Source of the DNA: Bacteroidota bacterium
GTDB taxonomy: Bacteria > Bacteroidota > Bacteroidia > B-17B0 > Aurantibacillaceae
Direction of reading: 5' to 3'
NCBI GenBank assembly: GCA_016708845.1
Contig: JADJFB010000017.1
Location: 1 to 64,000 of the forward strand
Length of the DNA stretch: 64,000 nt
Shown: piece by piece, positions 44,019 through 54,751 of the stretch
Layout: each line of letters starts with the position of its first letter
Numbering within the stretch: the first letter of the stretch is position 1
The notes under the pieces: generated by a model
The model's input: only the letters and a program-made list of their open reading frames with translations
Databases searched by the model: none
What the model was told of the DNA's origin: nothing
Program-made: the position numbers and the translations under genes

Positions 44019-45942
44019 CTAACCTAACTTAGAACTCAAATCTTCCCACTTAGCCATTTCAATTTCTAATTCTTTTTCAATGTATTATATGAACTAAAAA
44101 ATGAGGATCTTTAGTTAAAGCTTCATAGTAGCTTGAATAGCTAACTTAGTCGTCTAGTAATTTTATTTCTGCTTCCAAACGAGTGATATTTTCTTCAACT
44201 TTTTTATTTGAGATGCAATTTGAGTTTGTATTTTTTTCTTTTCAGCCGCTTCAAAATCAGATGAAGGAGCAACTTTCTTTTCTGCAACCGGAACTGCTTT
44301 CACACCCGATTTATCTAAATCTAGTTCGTTTAATCGTTCTACCTTACGAATTTCCATGAACTCTTTAATATCACATAAATATTCTTTTACATGACCATCT
44401 CTAAATTCGAATAAACGATCGCACATACCAGTCATAAAATCTCGATCGTGACTTACCATCACCAAAGTTCCTTCATAATCAATTAATGATTGCTTTAAAA
44501 CTTCTTTCGATTTAATATCCAAGTGATTGGTAGGCTCATCTAATAACAATAGGTTATAGGGCTCCAATAATAACTTACATAAAGCTAAACGTCCACGTTC
44601 TCCTCCACTTAATACTTTTACTTTCTTATCAATATCTTCTCCTCCAAATAAGAACGATCCTAATAAACTACGAACCTGACGACGAACATCACCCACTGCT
44701 AATTCATCTATGGTTTCAAAAACTGTTTTATCTAAATTTAATTTCTCTTCTTGATCCTGTTCAAAATAACCCATCAAAACACTATGACCTAATTGCACCG
44801 TTCCATCAAATTGAATTTTCTTTGCAATCATTTTCATCATGGTTGATTTCCCTCTCCATTTCGTCCAACTAAACCTATCTTTTCTCCTTTTGTGATAATG
44901 AAATTAGCATCGGAAAAAATCTGTTTTTCGCCATATTTTTTACCAGCATGTTCTGCAGTAATAACAATTTTACCGCTGTGAGCAGGCGCAGGAAAACGAA
45001 AACGAACAGAAGCGGTATCGATATCGTCCACTTCCACTCTATCCATCCTATCCAACTTCTTAATTAACGATTGTGCAAAGGCAGCTTTACTTGCTTTAGC
45101 TCTAAATTTATCAATCAACGTTTCGTATTGATCAATGATACTTGTTGTTGATTTTTCTGCATTTTCTTGTTGTTCTTTACGTTCTGCTCTTAATTCTAAA
45201 TAGTGAGAATAATTAGTGCGATAATCGTAAATTTTTTGATTCACAATTTCAATCGTACGTTTAGTAACTGTATCTAAAAATGTTTTATCGTGACTAATTA
45301 ATACAACAGCACCACTAAACGTTTCCATAAATTCCTCTAACCATTGAATTGCTTCAATATCTAAATGGTTAGTTGGTTCATCGAGCATTAATACATCTGG
45401 CTTTTGCAATAATAATTTAGCTAATTCAATACGCATTCTCCAACCACCACTAAATTCTGAAGTTTGACGAGTAAATTCTCTTCTTTCAAAACCTAATCCA
45501 CCTAATATTTTTCAATTTCTTCTGCTGTATTACTTGCTCCAACTATGTCTAAGCGTGTATTAATCTCGGTTAAATCTTCAATTAATTTCATGTACGCATC
45601 ACTTTCGTAATCCGTACGAGTTTCTAATTGATGATTAATATCGTCTAATCGAGCTTGCATGGCTTTAATTTCAGCAAAGGCAGATTCTGTTTCTTCAAAA
45701 ACAGTTCTTCCATGCTGATGAGTCATGTCTTGCGGCAAATAACCAATTTTACAATCTTTTGGGATAGTCACTTCTCCTTTAGTTGGAGATTGATGCCCAG
45801 CTAATAGCTTAAGCATAGTACTTTTTCCTGCGCCATTTTTTCCAGCTAAACCAATTCTATCTTTTGGATTGATTAAAAAAGAGACATTATCGAATAAATT
45901 ATATCCTCCAAACGAAACCGTAACACTATTAACAGAAACCAT
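44019..45942 (-). CDS. ABC-F family ATPase (several frameshifts)
   Basis: A twin ABC-domain protein without membrane segments. Domain 1 starts MVSVNSVTVSFGGYNLFDNV with Walker A GKNGAGKST and continues in a second frame with LMLDEPTNHLDIEAIQWLE. The interdomain linker and domain 2 follow, with GRNGEG at the broken second Walker A, LSGGERGRLALCKLLL and LLLLDEPTNHLDIKSKEV. Shifts occur near 45500, 44850 and 44165, with further ones to the stop at 44019 (SYYEALTKDP, EKELEIEMAKWEDLSSKLG). ABC-F proteins act on the ribosome in translation control or antibiotic protection; this one is closest to the Uup/YdiF style with a C-terminal coiled coil. Corrected length is about 640 residues. Confidence 0.85.
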
Positions 45943-46043
45943 TGCAATTAATTATAAAGATTTTTTAAGGGCGCAAAGATAGTGAAAAATAGGTGATTAG
46001 CCAATTAGAAATTCACCTAAATAGGACTTTACAGTCAGAAACA

Positions 46044-47221
46044 TTAAACATTACGTTTAGGCGGCTCCCAAGCACTTTCGTGTGAGGCTGAAATAAATTT
46101 AAAATAGCCCAACAGTAAAGCAAAATTCATTAAAATAAAATGGCCTAGAGCATTCACAAAAGGAATCTTCAATTTAACTTTTTCTAGAAAAATGGTCGAA
46201 ATTGGTAACACAATTAATAAGCTATAAGTCAACGCAATCCATTTAAAAATGGACAATACAGCATCAATATAAGCGTTAGGGCAAAAGAAAATATGATAGC
46301 AAATGGCGTAATCCAACGTAACACTTTATGCGATAAAAATGCAAAACCAAAACCTTTATGTATTGGAAATAATAAATGCTTATAAAACTTTAAATTTCTA
46401 AAATTACCCAACGATATTCTGATTTTACGTTTAAATTCAATCATCGGAGCATCGTTCACATCCTCATAACACAAAGCTTCTGGCTCAAATAACACGTTAC
46501 CGCCTTTAGAAATAACATCCAACGTAATAAAAAAATCATCCATTAAAAAACCATCTGGCACTTTTACAAAATGAGATTTCAAAATAGCATAACAACCACC
46601 TTCTACACCTACACAAAAGCCATATTTTAAACTCTCGTGATGTTTTAATTGATTTTCGAAATTCATGTAAAAAATTTCTTGGTCGGAAATGCCTTGATTT
46701 TTTGGAGAGAATTTTAAAATATTTCCACAAACCATTTTAGCATTCTTTGCAAGTAAATTATACACTAAAGCTTTAAGAGTCATTGGTTCAAAAAACACAT
46801 TGGCATCTGTAAACACCAAATGTTCGGTTGTTGTTAAATCAATTAACTCATTAATGATTTTAAGTTTACCATTACGAGATGTTTTCTTAACTAAAGTAAT
46901 ATTAGAATTGTTCGCAATAAACTCTTCAATAATTTGATGGGTTTGGTCTGTTGAATTATCGGAGCCTATTAAAACCTGTAATTTATCTTTTGGATAATCA
47001 GAATTTAAAATTGATTCCAACTTTCTCCTTATTACTTTTTCTTCATTAAAAACAGAAAACACAATGGTTACTGCAGGCCATTCTGCGATTTTGGAATAGT
47101 CATTTTTATCATACTTAATTTTAGAAGCTGCTTGTTTCATGAGCCACGGAAATATCACATAACTAAATACTGGAACCAACAAACAAATTAAAAAAAGTAT
47201 TAGAAAAAAATACGCCATCAA
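46044..47221 (-). CDS. Family 2 glycosyltransferase with membrane helices (one frameshift)
   Basis: An N-terminal membrane helix precedes a GT-A domain: VTIVFSVFNEEKVI, VLIGSDNSTDQT, LVFTDANVFFEP with the metal-binding DAN, LMDDFFITLDVISKGG, and KRKIRISLGNFRNLKF at the acceptor end. Three or four C-terminal helices follow. Near 46255 the frame shifts between the helices, and the last part is read in another frame to the EPPKRNV end. Enzymes of this type make polysaccharides or glycolipids at the inner membrane. It starts 3 bp after the mqnE stop on the same strand. Confidence 0.85.
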
Positions 47222-47224
47222 AAA

Positions 47225-48367
47225 TTAATTAATCGAATAATCTTTAACGATATTATATAATGTATCTCGCTCAACTGGCGTGCGTTTTACTTGAGAGATA
47301 ATATCCACCAACTCTTGCGTAGTTAATTTAGGATTTTGTTCTTCGGCACCAGCCATGCTATAAATTTTAGTAGTATCATCAATGGTTCCATCCATATCAT
47401 CCACTCCAAAATTTAAAGATAATTGTGCGGTACTTCTGCCAATCATTGCCCAGTAAGCTTTGATATGATCAAAATTATCCAAATAAATTCTGCTAATAGC
47501 ATAGTTTCTTAAATCTTCAATTACACTTACTTCCGGCACATCCGACATATCGTTGTTGCCATTTCTAAATTTTAAAGGAATAAATGCATTAAATCCTTTA
47601 GTTTTATCTTGTAACTTACGTAATCTTTCTAAATGATCTACTCTATGAGCAAAGGTTTCAATGTGTCCATATAACATGGTTGCATTAGATTGCATCCCTA
47701 GTCCATGCCAAATTTCATGAATACTTAACCATTCCTCGGCACTACATTTTCCACCAGCAATTTTATCTCTAATTTCTTTGTCAAAAATTTCAGCACCTCC
47801 GCCTGGCATCGAATCCAATCCCGATTCTTTCAACAGCTTCATACCTTCTTCGTAAGTAACTTTTGCTTTTTTAAATATATAATGACACTCCACTGGTGTT
47901 AATGCCTTCACATGTAAATCTGGTCGGTGAGCTTTTATCGTTTTAAATAAAATTGTATAAAAAGCTAAATCTTGTTTTGGAATAACTCCTCCAGTAATAT
48001 GAACTTCGGTTACATGTTGTCCATCATATTTTTTAATCAAATCCATCATTTGATCGATGGATAATTCCCAACCTTCTTCACGTTGTTTTATTAAACGAGA
48101 GTAAGCACAAAAGGAACACGTATAAACGCAAATGTTTGTTGGTTCAACATGAAAATTACGATTAAAGAAAACGAAATTTTTATTCTTTTTTTCTCTTACA
48201 TAATTAGCTAAAACTCCCAAATAAGAAAGTTCAGCGTGTTCAAATAAATAAACGCCTTCATCAAAAGAAATACGTTCGCCATTAAATACTTTTTTAGCAA
48301 TGTTTTTTAATTCATTGCTTAATTGAGTAGATTGTAAAATTAACTCTTCGGGGCTTTCTAAAATCAT
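47225..48367 (-). CDS. mqnE: Aminofutalosine synthase
   Basis: MqnE is a radical SAM enzyme of the futalosine route to menaquinone. It joins the enolpyruvyl-benzoate made by MqnA to the adenosyl group of SAM, giving aminofutalosine. The 380-residue protein has the iron-sulphur motif CVYTCSFC (Cys80, 84, 87). The family blocks HITGGVIPKQDLAFY, VKALTPVECHYIF, GLDSMPGGGAEIFD, SNATMLYGHIET and FNAFIPLKFR distinguish it from MqnC. It is closely linked to the downstream glycosyltransferase gene (3 bp) and follows a cytochrome gene by 32 bp. Confidence 0.92.
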   Translation of the reverse strand: MILESPEELILQSTQLSNELKNIAKKVFNGERISFDEGVYLFEHAELSYLGVLANYVREKKNKNFVFFNRNFHVEPTNICVYTCSFCAYSRLIKQREEGWELSIDQMMDLIKKYDGQHVTEVHITGGVIPKQDLAFYTILFKTIKAHRPDLHVKALTPVECHYIFKKAKVTYEEGMKLLKESGLDSMPGGGAEIFDKEIRDKIAGGKCSAEEWLSIHEIWHGLGMQSNATMLYGHIETFAHRVDHLERLRKLQDKTKGFNAFIPLKFRNGNNDMSDVPEVSVIEDLRNYAISRIYLDNFDHIKAYWAMIGRSTAQLSLNFGVDDMDGTIDDTTKIYSMAGAEEQNPKLTTQELVDIISQVKRTPVERDTLYNIVKDYSIN

Positions 48368-48399
48368 GGAGTAAAGTTACAATTATTAAAATTTATCTT

Positions 48400-49429
48400 C
48401 TAATAATTAGCCTTTTTTCCTATCTTTTTATAATAATCTACAATCTCTTTGTACGGACCGTATTTATGTTGAGTTTCAGAAAAAGGATCTAAATAAGGGC
48501 CTTTATCATAGTCAATTGGCTTATTAGGTAAACTTGCATAATCAGTTTTAGTAATAGGCTGCGGGCGTTTATGAATGGTATCATTATTTATAAATGCTAC
48601 TACATCATAAGCTTCTTCGATAGTTAATTTTGGATTTTGATAAGTAGCTATTTTATTAGGCATATTTGCATAAACAAAGGGCGCCATTTTAATTAAACGA
48701 TGCACACTACTACCCGATTGATAGCTTTTTTCTCCCCATAATGGTGGATATTCATAGCAAACATTATCAGCTCTCATTTTACCTTCGCCGTTTGCTCCAT
48801 GACAACTTAAACATTCTCTTTTATAAACCTCTTCTCCTTTAAATGGATCTGCCGCTCTCTCATGGAAAATCAACTTTTATCGGTCCATCTCCTTTTACAT
48901 GGGCGTTTACGGGTACATTTTCGCCTAACCATTTCATATAACTAATAATGGCAATCATTTCTTTATTATTAAGGCATGTGTTTTCCATTATGTGGTCGTT
49001 CAATGCAATTATTAACTCTATCTGCTAGTGATAATATTTTATTTTCACGTGAGCACGTATTGGAGGTAACGCAATAAGTGCTATAAAAAATTAAAAGCAT
49101 AAGGTTTTGTTCCCGCATCTAAATGGCAATTGGTGCAGTTCATTTTATTGCCTAGAAACTTACCTGCTTTCCTTCTGGTCCAATGTAATAAGCTGTATTG
49201 ACAATTAATTCTCTTCCGTATCTCACCATCTCCCCAAACTCATCATGAGGAATGGTACTAGTATCTGGAGGAGTCCATAATTCTTCGTTGGTTACTGTAT
49301 CATTTTTGTTTGTTTATTAGCAAGTTCCGTAGTTTCTTTGTGTTCTGTTACTTCTTTATTAGTACAGCGGTTAATTGTTAAAAATAAAATGGAAAAACTT
49401 AAAAATAAATATATACTGTTTTTTTTCAT
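48400..49429 (-). CDS. Multihaem c-type cytochrome, TsdA/SoxA-like (heavily frameshifted)
   Basis: The intact 3' part (48873-48400) has the haem motif CLSCHGANGEGK and the PPLWG...VHRLIKMAPFVYANMP region of the family. Upstream the frame is broken several times, but LWTPPDTSTIPHDEFGEMVR, GRELIVNTAYYIGPEGK, the second haem motif CTNCHLDAGTKP and NNKEMIAIISYMKWLGENVP can be read in order. The ATG at 49429 gives an N-terminal export segment (MKKNSIYLFLSFSILFLTIN) before a Cys. Such diheme proteins include thiosulphate dehydrogenases and generic periplasmic electron carriers; the role here is not resolved. The start region overlaps the divergent gene at 49389. Confidence 0.7.
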
Positions 49430-51032
49430 GGTCAGTTTTATACTGCCAATACATGGGCAATATTTACCCAAAGATGGAGCAAAACTAAATTATAATCAAA
49501 TTTATTTTGAATACCCATTTAACAAAGATGCTAAATTTTATACGGTATATATCACCTTTGATTCAATTGCAAATCCTACCGATAAAGACTTCGTAGTAAA
49601 ACAACAAGAAAAATCGCCCCTATTGCTTGTTAAAAATTTAAAGCTAGGTAAAAAATATAAATGGTTTGCGGAAACTACACTCCATAGTAATGAGAAAATA
49701 AAATCAAGCTATTTTTATTTTTCTATTTTAAATACCAAAATGACTAATCCGAAGTTGTATAAAGCTGTTCAGCACTATAATAAAAAAAATAAAATTCAAG
49801 ATGGCATTATTTGGTGCGATATATATCGTTGTGCAGTTGATAGAGATGGAAATATAGTTTGGTTTATGGCTATGGAACATCAGGATTTAATAAATTCAAA
49901 AACAGTTAGGGATATTAAATTATACCCTGATGGAAGTATGACTTTTGTCCATCAACCCTACGCAAGTCGCATGGATATTGACCTTAATTCAATTTGGACA
50001 GCTCCGTATAAAGGCACTGTTTCTGAATCTGATAGAGAAGATTATCATCATGCATTTAATATGTTACCTAATGGAAACTATATGATTTTAGGAAATGAAA
50101 AGTGAATTTCTCAAATGATACCGTAACTAGTGATGCTGTAGATTTTTGTAACATTATTGAATTTGATACTACTGGTAAGATTGTTTGGTCTTGGCGAATG
50201 AAAGACTACTTCCCGTATGAATATCTAATTAATAGTAAAATACCAACAAGAAAAGGTATTGCTGATCCTCATGCTAATTCATTTACAATCGACGAAAAAA
50301 ATAATGTCATTTATTTAAGTTTCCGTGACATTAGCAGAATTATAAAAATTGACAAAAAAACAAAAAAAATAATTGCATCTTATGGTGCTAAACTAAAAGA
50401 TGAAGATGATGTGATTGAAACTGATTTATTTAGATTACAATATGATATTCAGTTATTAGAAAATAATGATATGCTTATTTTTAATAACAATTATATTGAT
50501 AACGGTAAAACATCGTGAGTAGAAATTGTACATTTTCCTATTTCCAAAAAAGATTCATTTCAATTAAAATGGAAATTCGACTTAAATTACGATAATGAAA
50601 GCAGTGGTAAAGTAAAAAGAATGGGAGGAGTAAAAATAATGCCAAATGGAAATTATTTGATTAGCGAAGGAAGCAGTAATAGAGTGGTTGAAATAAATCA
50701 AAAAAAAGAAATTTTATGGGATTTTTCTTTAAGACAAGTCGATTCGACAGGAAAAGTTAATGATAAATTTGAAATATATAGAGCTAATTTTCTTCTTGTT
50801 TATATCCTTACTATTATTGGATTGCTAGATGAAAATAAGTTAACCATATTTAATAAAAGGATGTGAGGATGATAGATATAAATTGAATTATTCTAAAAAA
50901 TAATTCGAAACAGAAATAATAACAGAAACAATAAAGAGTGATCAATCATTAAAACTAAAACTGCCAGTTCCTATTTTAGATATTGATAAATTGATAATCA
51001 CATCTTTAAAATCTGGAAAGCAAAAAAAGTAA
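49389..51032 (+). CDS. Arylsulfotransferase-like beta-propeller protein (damaged)
   Basis: I use the ATG at 49389, giving a signal peptide (MEKLKNKYILFFFMVSFILPIHGQ). A beta-sandwich N-domain is followed by propeller blades with YHHAFNMLPNGNYMILGNE, IIEFDTTGKIVWSWRMKDYFP, DPHANSFTIDEKNNVIYLSFRD and MGGVKIMPNGNYLISEGSSNRVVEI. The N-G-N-Y-L/M-I pattern is typical of ASST-type proteins. There is a shift near 50102, an in-frame TGA at 50516, and shifts after 50780. The likely end is KLKLPVPILDIDKLIITSL...KK at 51032. It is either a decaying gene or a badly read stretch. Sulphotransfer activity is not proven by the motifs. Confidence 0.6.
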
Positions 51033-51172
51033 ATGTTAAATAAAATAACTTACTGATTATTAGTCTCCTAAAAACAAATACTAATCTTATTTGCAACAAT
51101 TACATTGCCAAATTGTTTTTTAATCATTATATTTATGCAAAATTATATAAACACAAATAACAAATAAACAAC

Positions 51173-52935
51173 ATGAAAAAAATCTACTTAATGGGTTTAA
51201 CTTCATTTTTTGCTTTAGCAGCTACTGCTCAAACAACTTTGAAAGTTAATAAGCCTTTACAAATTGGTCAAAATGCTAATGTAAGCGAATTAAACTTACC
51301 TAAAAAAGCAGCAACTGCAAAAACTGGTGGCCCAAATACTCCGATGGCAATTGCAGCTAACATGGCTGTTAGTACATCTTACACTGCTGGTGCTACACAA
51401 AACATTAACATGACATTAAATTTATCAAATGCTGATCAAGAATTTGGTGATAAATTAGAAATTACTTTCCCTGCAGGTATTACCATAAACGGTACTGCAA
51501 ATACACCTGATTTAGGTCCAGATGATGGAGTTTCTTCATCTGATGGCCCAGAAGCATATAATGGAATTACAGGCCAAACAATTTCTTGGGGAAATGATGA
51601 CAACACTTATGGTGGTATTGTCCAGCAGGATATGTTGGAGGTCTGCAGGTGGTTACACTATTCAAATCAACATTACAGTTCCTCCAGGAACAACTGGTAA
51701 TATTGTTTGTACTTATAGTGTTAGCGGCGATCAATTTGGCTCAACTCCAGGTAATTTCACTGGTACATTTAACATCCTTGATGCAAGTGCACCAGCTTAT
51801 AACATGCAAACAAAGATTGTAGCAGTTATTACAAATACTGTAACTTTTGACCAAGCTGCTGCGCAAAACTGTTCAATGGAATGTGTTATTGCTTCTCAAA
51901 TTAATAATTTAGGAAATATAACTGAATCTAACATTCCAGTAAACTATAGTGTTAACGGAATGGCTTCAATAGCTACTACTTATACAGGTAGTATTGCTCC
52001 TGGAGATTCAGCTTTTGTTATTTTCCAGTTCCATATAACTTTTCTCACAAAACGTTTATAGCGTTAAAGCATGGAATGCAATGTAAGTGATAATCGCTTA
52101 GTAAATGATACTGTAACTGTGTTAATTACAAATTTTATTTCAGTAGCTTTAACATCTACAACTTATATAAATGGTATTGAGAATTCTTATGGATTCAATA
52201 GTATTACTCAATCATGGGCTGGTTCAGGTATAGCATTCAGTAACTTAACAGCTAATGTTCACTCAGGTACTGCTGCTTTTTTTTATACTTTAAATAACAC
52301 TTCAATGGGTGCACCAAATGGTACTTATGAAACTATGAATATCTTACCTTGTATGGATATAACTACAGGAGATACTTATAAAATTTCTTTCTGGAAAAAA
52401 TCTTCTACAGCTACTGGTTTAGCAGTAAATGGTCAAACAGGTGTATTCTCAGGTTTAGTTAACGATATCGCTTCTATGACTGATGTATTATTACCATATA
52501 CAGCATTAGTTCCAAGTGCATTACCTGCAACTGCTGGATGGTTAAAAGATTCAGTTAACTACGTAGTAACAGCTATTGAAACTCGTTATTTTGCATTGGT
52601 GGAAAAGGTGCTTTAACAGCAAGTCAGCAAATTAATATTCGTTTTGATGATATCAAAATTGAAAAAGTAACTAGTGGTGTTGGTATTAAATCAATCTCTG
52701 CTAACAATTCAATTTCTATTTTCCCTAACCCAACAACAGGTTTATTAAACATCAATGCAGTTGAAGTTAATTCTTCTTAGAAGTTATCAATGTTATTGGA
52801 GAAAAAGTTTATACTAACACTTTAGTTAAAGGTAATAATGTTGTTGATTTATCAGGTTTAGCTAACGGAGCTTACTTCGTTAAATTAAACTCTAATGGTT
52901 CAATCACAACTAAAAAAGTTGTTTTAAGCAAATAA
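51173..52935 (+). CDS. Large T9SS cargo protein (several frameshifts)
   Basis: The signal peptide MKKIYLMGLTSFFALAATAQ leads into a beta-rich protein read across at least three frames. Segments include TLNLSNADQEFGDKLEITFP, YTIQINITVPPGTTGNIVCTYSV, YNMQTKIVAVITNTVTFD, VKAWN-CNVSDNRLVNDTV and an adhesin-like SFWKKSSTATGLAV part. The last 75 codons form a sorting domain (SIFPNPTTGLLNIN, ...NVIGEKVYTNTLV, NGAYFVKL, KKVVLSK). A CARDB/choice-of-anchor style extracellular protein is likely. Breaks lie near 51620, 52040, 52600 and 52780, within the error-rich part of the window. Confidence 0.65.
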
Positions 52936-52959
52936 TCTTATTTCTTAAATAAAATTTAA

Positions 52960-52991
52960 AGCCCTCGCTAATTTTAGGGAGCTTTTTTTGT
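52960..52991 (+). terminator. Intrinsic terminator
   Basis: AAGC-CCT paired with AGG-GA-GCTT around an AT-rich loop, followed by a seven-T run, 25 bp after the T9SS cargo stop. The stem is imperfect. Confidence 0.65.
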
Positions 52992-53108
52992 CCATCTCAC
53001 AAAATCATTTAAACATGCATTATTGAATAAAAACTACATTTTACTGTAAAATTTATGCAAATTCTTGTTAACTAGCATCTTTATACTAAATATTTTAGCT
53101 ATTTTAGA

Positions 53109-53116
53109 TAAATTTG
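53109..53116 (+). promoter_or_regulatory. -7 box for the long envelope protein
   Basis: TAAATTTG fits TAnnTTTG, 46 bp before the ATG at 53162. The -33 region is not convincing. Confidence 0.4.
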
Positions 53117-53161
53117 CAATTGAATCTGAATCATATTAGTCATAAACTTCGTATAAGTAAA

Positions 53162-54730
53162 ATGCGTTTTAGCTTTTTATTTATTTTTTTGGCAATTTTT
53201 TATTGTTCAGATTTTTATTCTCAAGTTAAAAACGAAGATGACCTTAAAAAACAAGCCGAAAAATATTTTGAAGATGAAGATTATAATTTAGCCTATAAAT
53301 TATTCGCTCAACTCGTTTCTCTCTATCCAAAAGATCCTGATTACAATTATAAATTAGGAGTTTGTATGTTGTATACAGAACCCGATAAAAAGAAACCTTA
53401 TTCCTATCTACAACTTGCTACTAAAAACCCAGCAGACGCTCCAAAAGACGCGAAATTCTATTTAGCGAAAACTTATCACGTTAACTATAGATTTGATGAA
53501 GCTATAAAGCTTTACACTGAATATAAAGCTATTGGAAGCGCTGCCTCTTTAAAGAGACTGCAAGTAGATAGAGAAATACAAGCTTGTAAAAACGGGAAAC
53601 GCTTACTCTCAAATTTAACCGACTTAGTGGTTATTACAAAAAAACAATTAAACGAAGCTGATTATTTTAAAGGTTACGACGTAAAAGAAATTGGCGGAAA
53701 ATTATTGGTAAAACCCGATGAGTACAAATCGGGTTACGATAAAAAGAAAAAAGATAAATCAGTCGTTTATTTGCCGCGCAGCGGCGAAAGACTCTATTAT
53801 TCAAGCTACGGCGAAGGTGGTGGAAATGGTAGAGATATTTTTTATGTCAATAAATTGCCAAATGGTAGTTGGAGTAAACCAACTATGCTTCCAGCTTCTA
53901 TCAATACAGAATTTGACGAAGACTATCCATTTCTTCATCCAAATGGCAAAACACTTTACTTCAGTTCCAAAGGTCATAACAGCATGGGAGGTTATGATGT
54001 TTTTAAAACAACATACAATGCCGAAACTCAAACTTGGACTAAGCCTGAGAATTTAGAGTTTCCTATCAACTCACCAGATGACGATATCTTATTTGTAACG
54101 GATTCTCTTGAAAAAACCGCTTTCTTTAGTACAGGAAGATATAGCCCGTTTGGAAAGCTAGATGTATTAAAAATAAATACGGAACGTCGTCCGATGAACT
54201 TTGCAGTGATGAAAGGTACTGTTGTGAAAGAAGAAGCTTCACAAAGTATTAAATCAAAAATTACAGTAAAAAATATGGCCGACGGACAAATTGCTGGTAC
54301 GTTTCAAGCGGGCGAAAATGGTGATTATAATATGGAATTACCAAATGGTGGTAAATTTATTTTCACCGTTGAAACCCCTGGTATTCCTACTCAATCAGAT
54401 GTAGTCAATATTCCTGTTGCATATACGTTAAAGCCATATAAACAAGTAATCTCTTATGATAAAAAAATATTAAAAATCATTAACTACTTTGATGGATCTG
54501 TTGCTGATAAAAATTACAGCATGATGATAGATTTAATTGAAAAGAAAGCAAAACTAGAAGTTAATGAAAATGAACCTTATAACAATAACTTAATTAAAGA
54601 CGCTAATAAAAATCAAACAACTGGTGATGAAAATAAAAACTTAAATGCTGTTGGCACCAATAACCCAACTGTTAGTGGCGGTAACGAAACAGAACCAAAA
54701 ACTAACACTAATAAAAATGTAACAAACTAA
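53162..54730 (+). CDS. TPR/PD40-propeller envelope protein, N-terminal part of a very long protein
   Basis: The start at 53162 (MRFSFLFIFLAIFYCSDFYSQ) gives a signal peptide; the longer frame adds 16 residues. TPR-like helices cover residues 25-150 (EDYNLAYKLFAQLVSLYPKDPDYNYKLG). A PD40/WD40-type propeller covers 190-345 (ERLYYSSYGEGGGNGRDIFYVNKL; DEDYPFLHPNGKTLYFSSKGHNSMGGYDVFKT). A carboxypeptidase-regulatory-like domain (MKGTVVKEEASQSI ... NGDYNMELPNGGKFIFTVE) follows. This TPR-propeller-CRD order is that of PorE-type T9SS/OmpA proteins. The frame ends at TAA 54728 but continues in the same frame as the next feature. Confidence 0.75.
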   Translation: MRFSFLFIFLAIFYCSDFYSQVKNEDDLKKQAEKYFEDEDYNLAYKLFAQLVSLYPKDPDYNYKLGVCMLYTEPDKKKPYSYLQLATKNPADAPKDAKFYLAKTYHVNYRFDEAIKLYTEYKAIGSAASLKRLQVDREIQACKNGKRLLSNLTDLVVITKKQLNEADYFKGYDVKEIGGKLLVKPDEYKSGYDKKKKDKSVVYLPRSGERLYYSSYGEGGGNGRDIFYVNKLPNGSWSKPTMLPASINTEFDEDYPFLHPNGKTLYFSSKGHNSMGGYDVFKTTYNAETQTWTKPENLEFPINSPDDDILFVTDSLEKTAFFSTGRYSPFGKLDVLKINTERRPMNFAVMKGTVVKEEASQSIKSKITVKNMADGQIAGTFQAGENGDYNMELPNGGKFIFTVETPGIPTQSDVVNIPVAYTLKPYKQVISYDKKILKIINYFDGSVADKNYSMMIDLIEKKAKLEVNENEPYNNNLIKDANKNQTTGDENKNLNAVGTNNPTVSGGNETEPKTNTNKNVTN

Positions 54731-54751
54731 CAATTACTATCCATTGCTAAA

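Noticed and set aside
50516..50518. TGA recoded as an amino acid in the arylsulfotransferase-like gene
   Set aside because: No selenocysteine or recoding element is visible, other genes use TGA as stop, and the surrounding gene is full of base errors.
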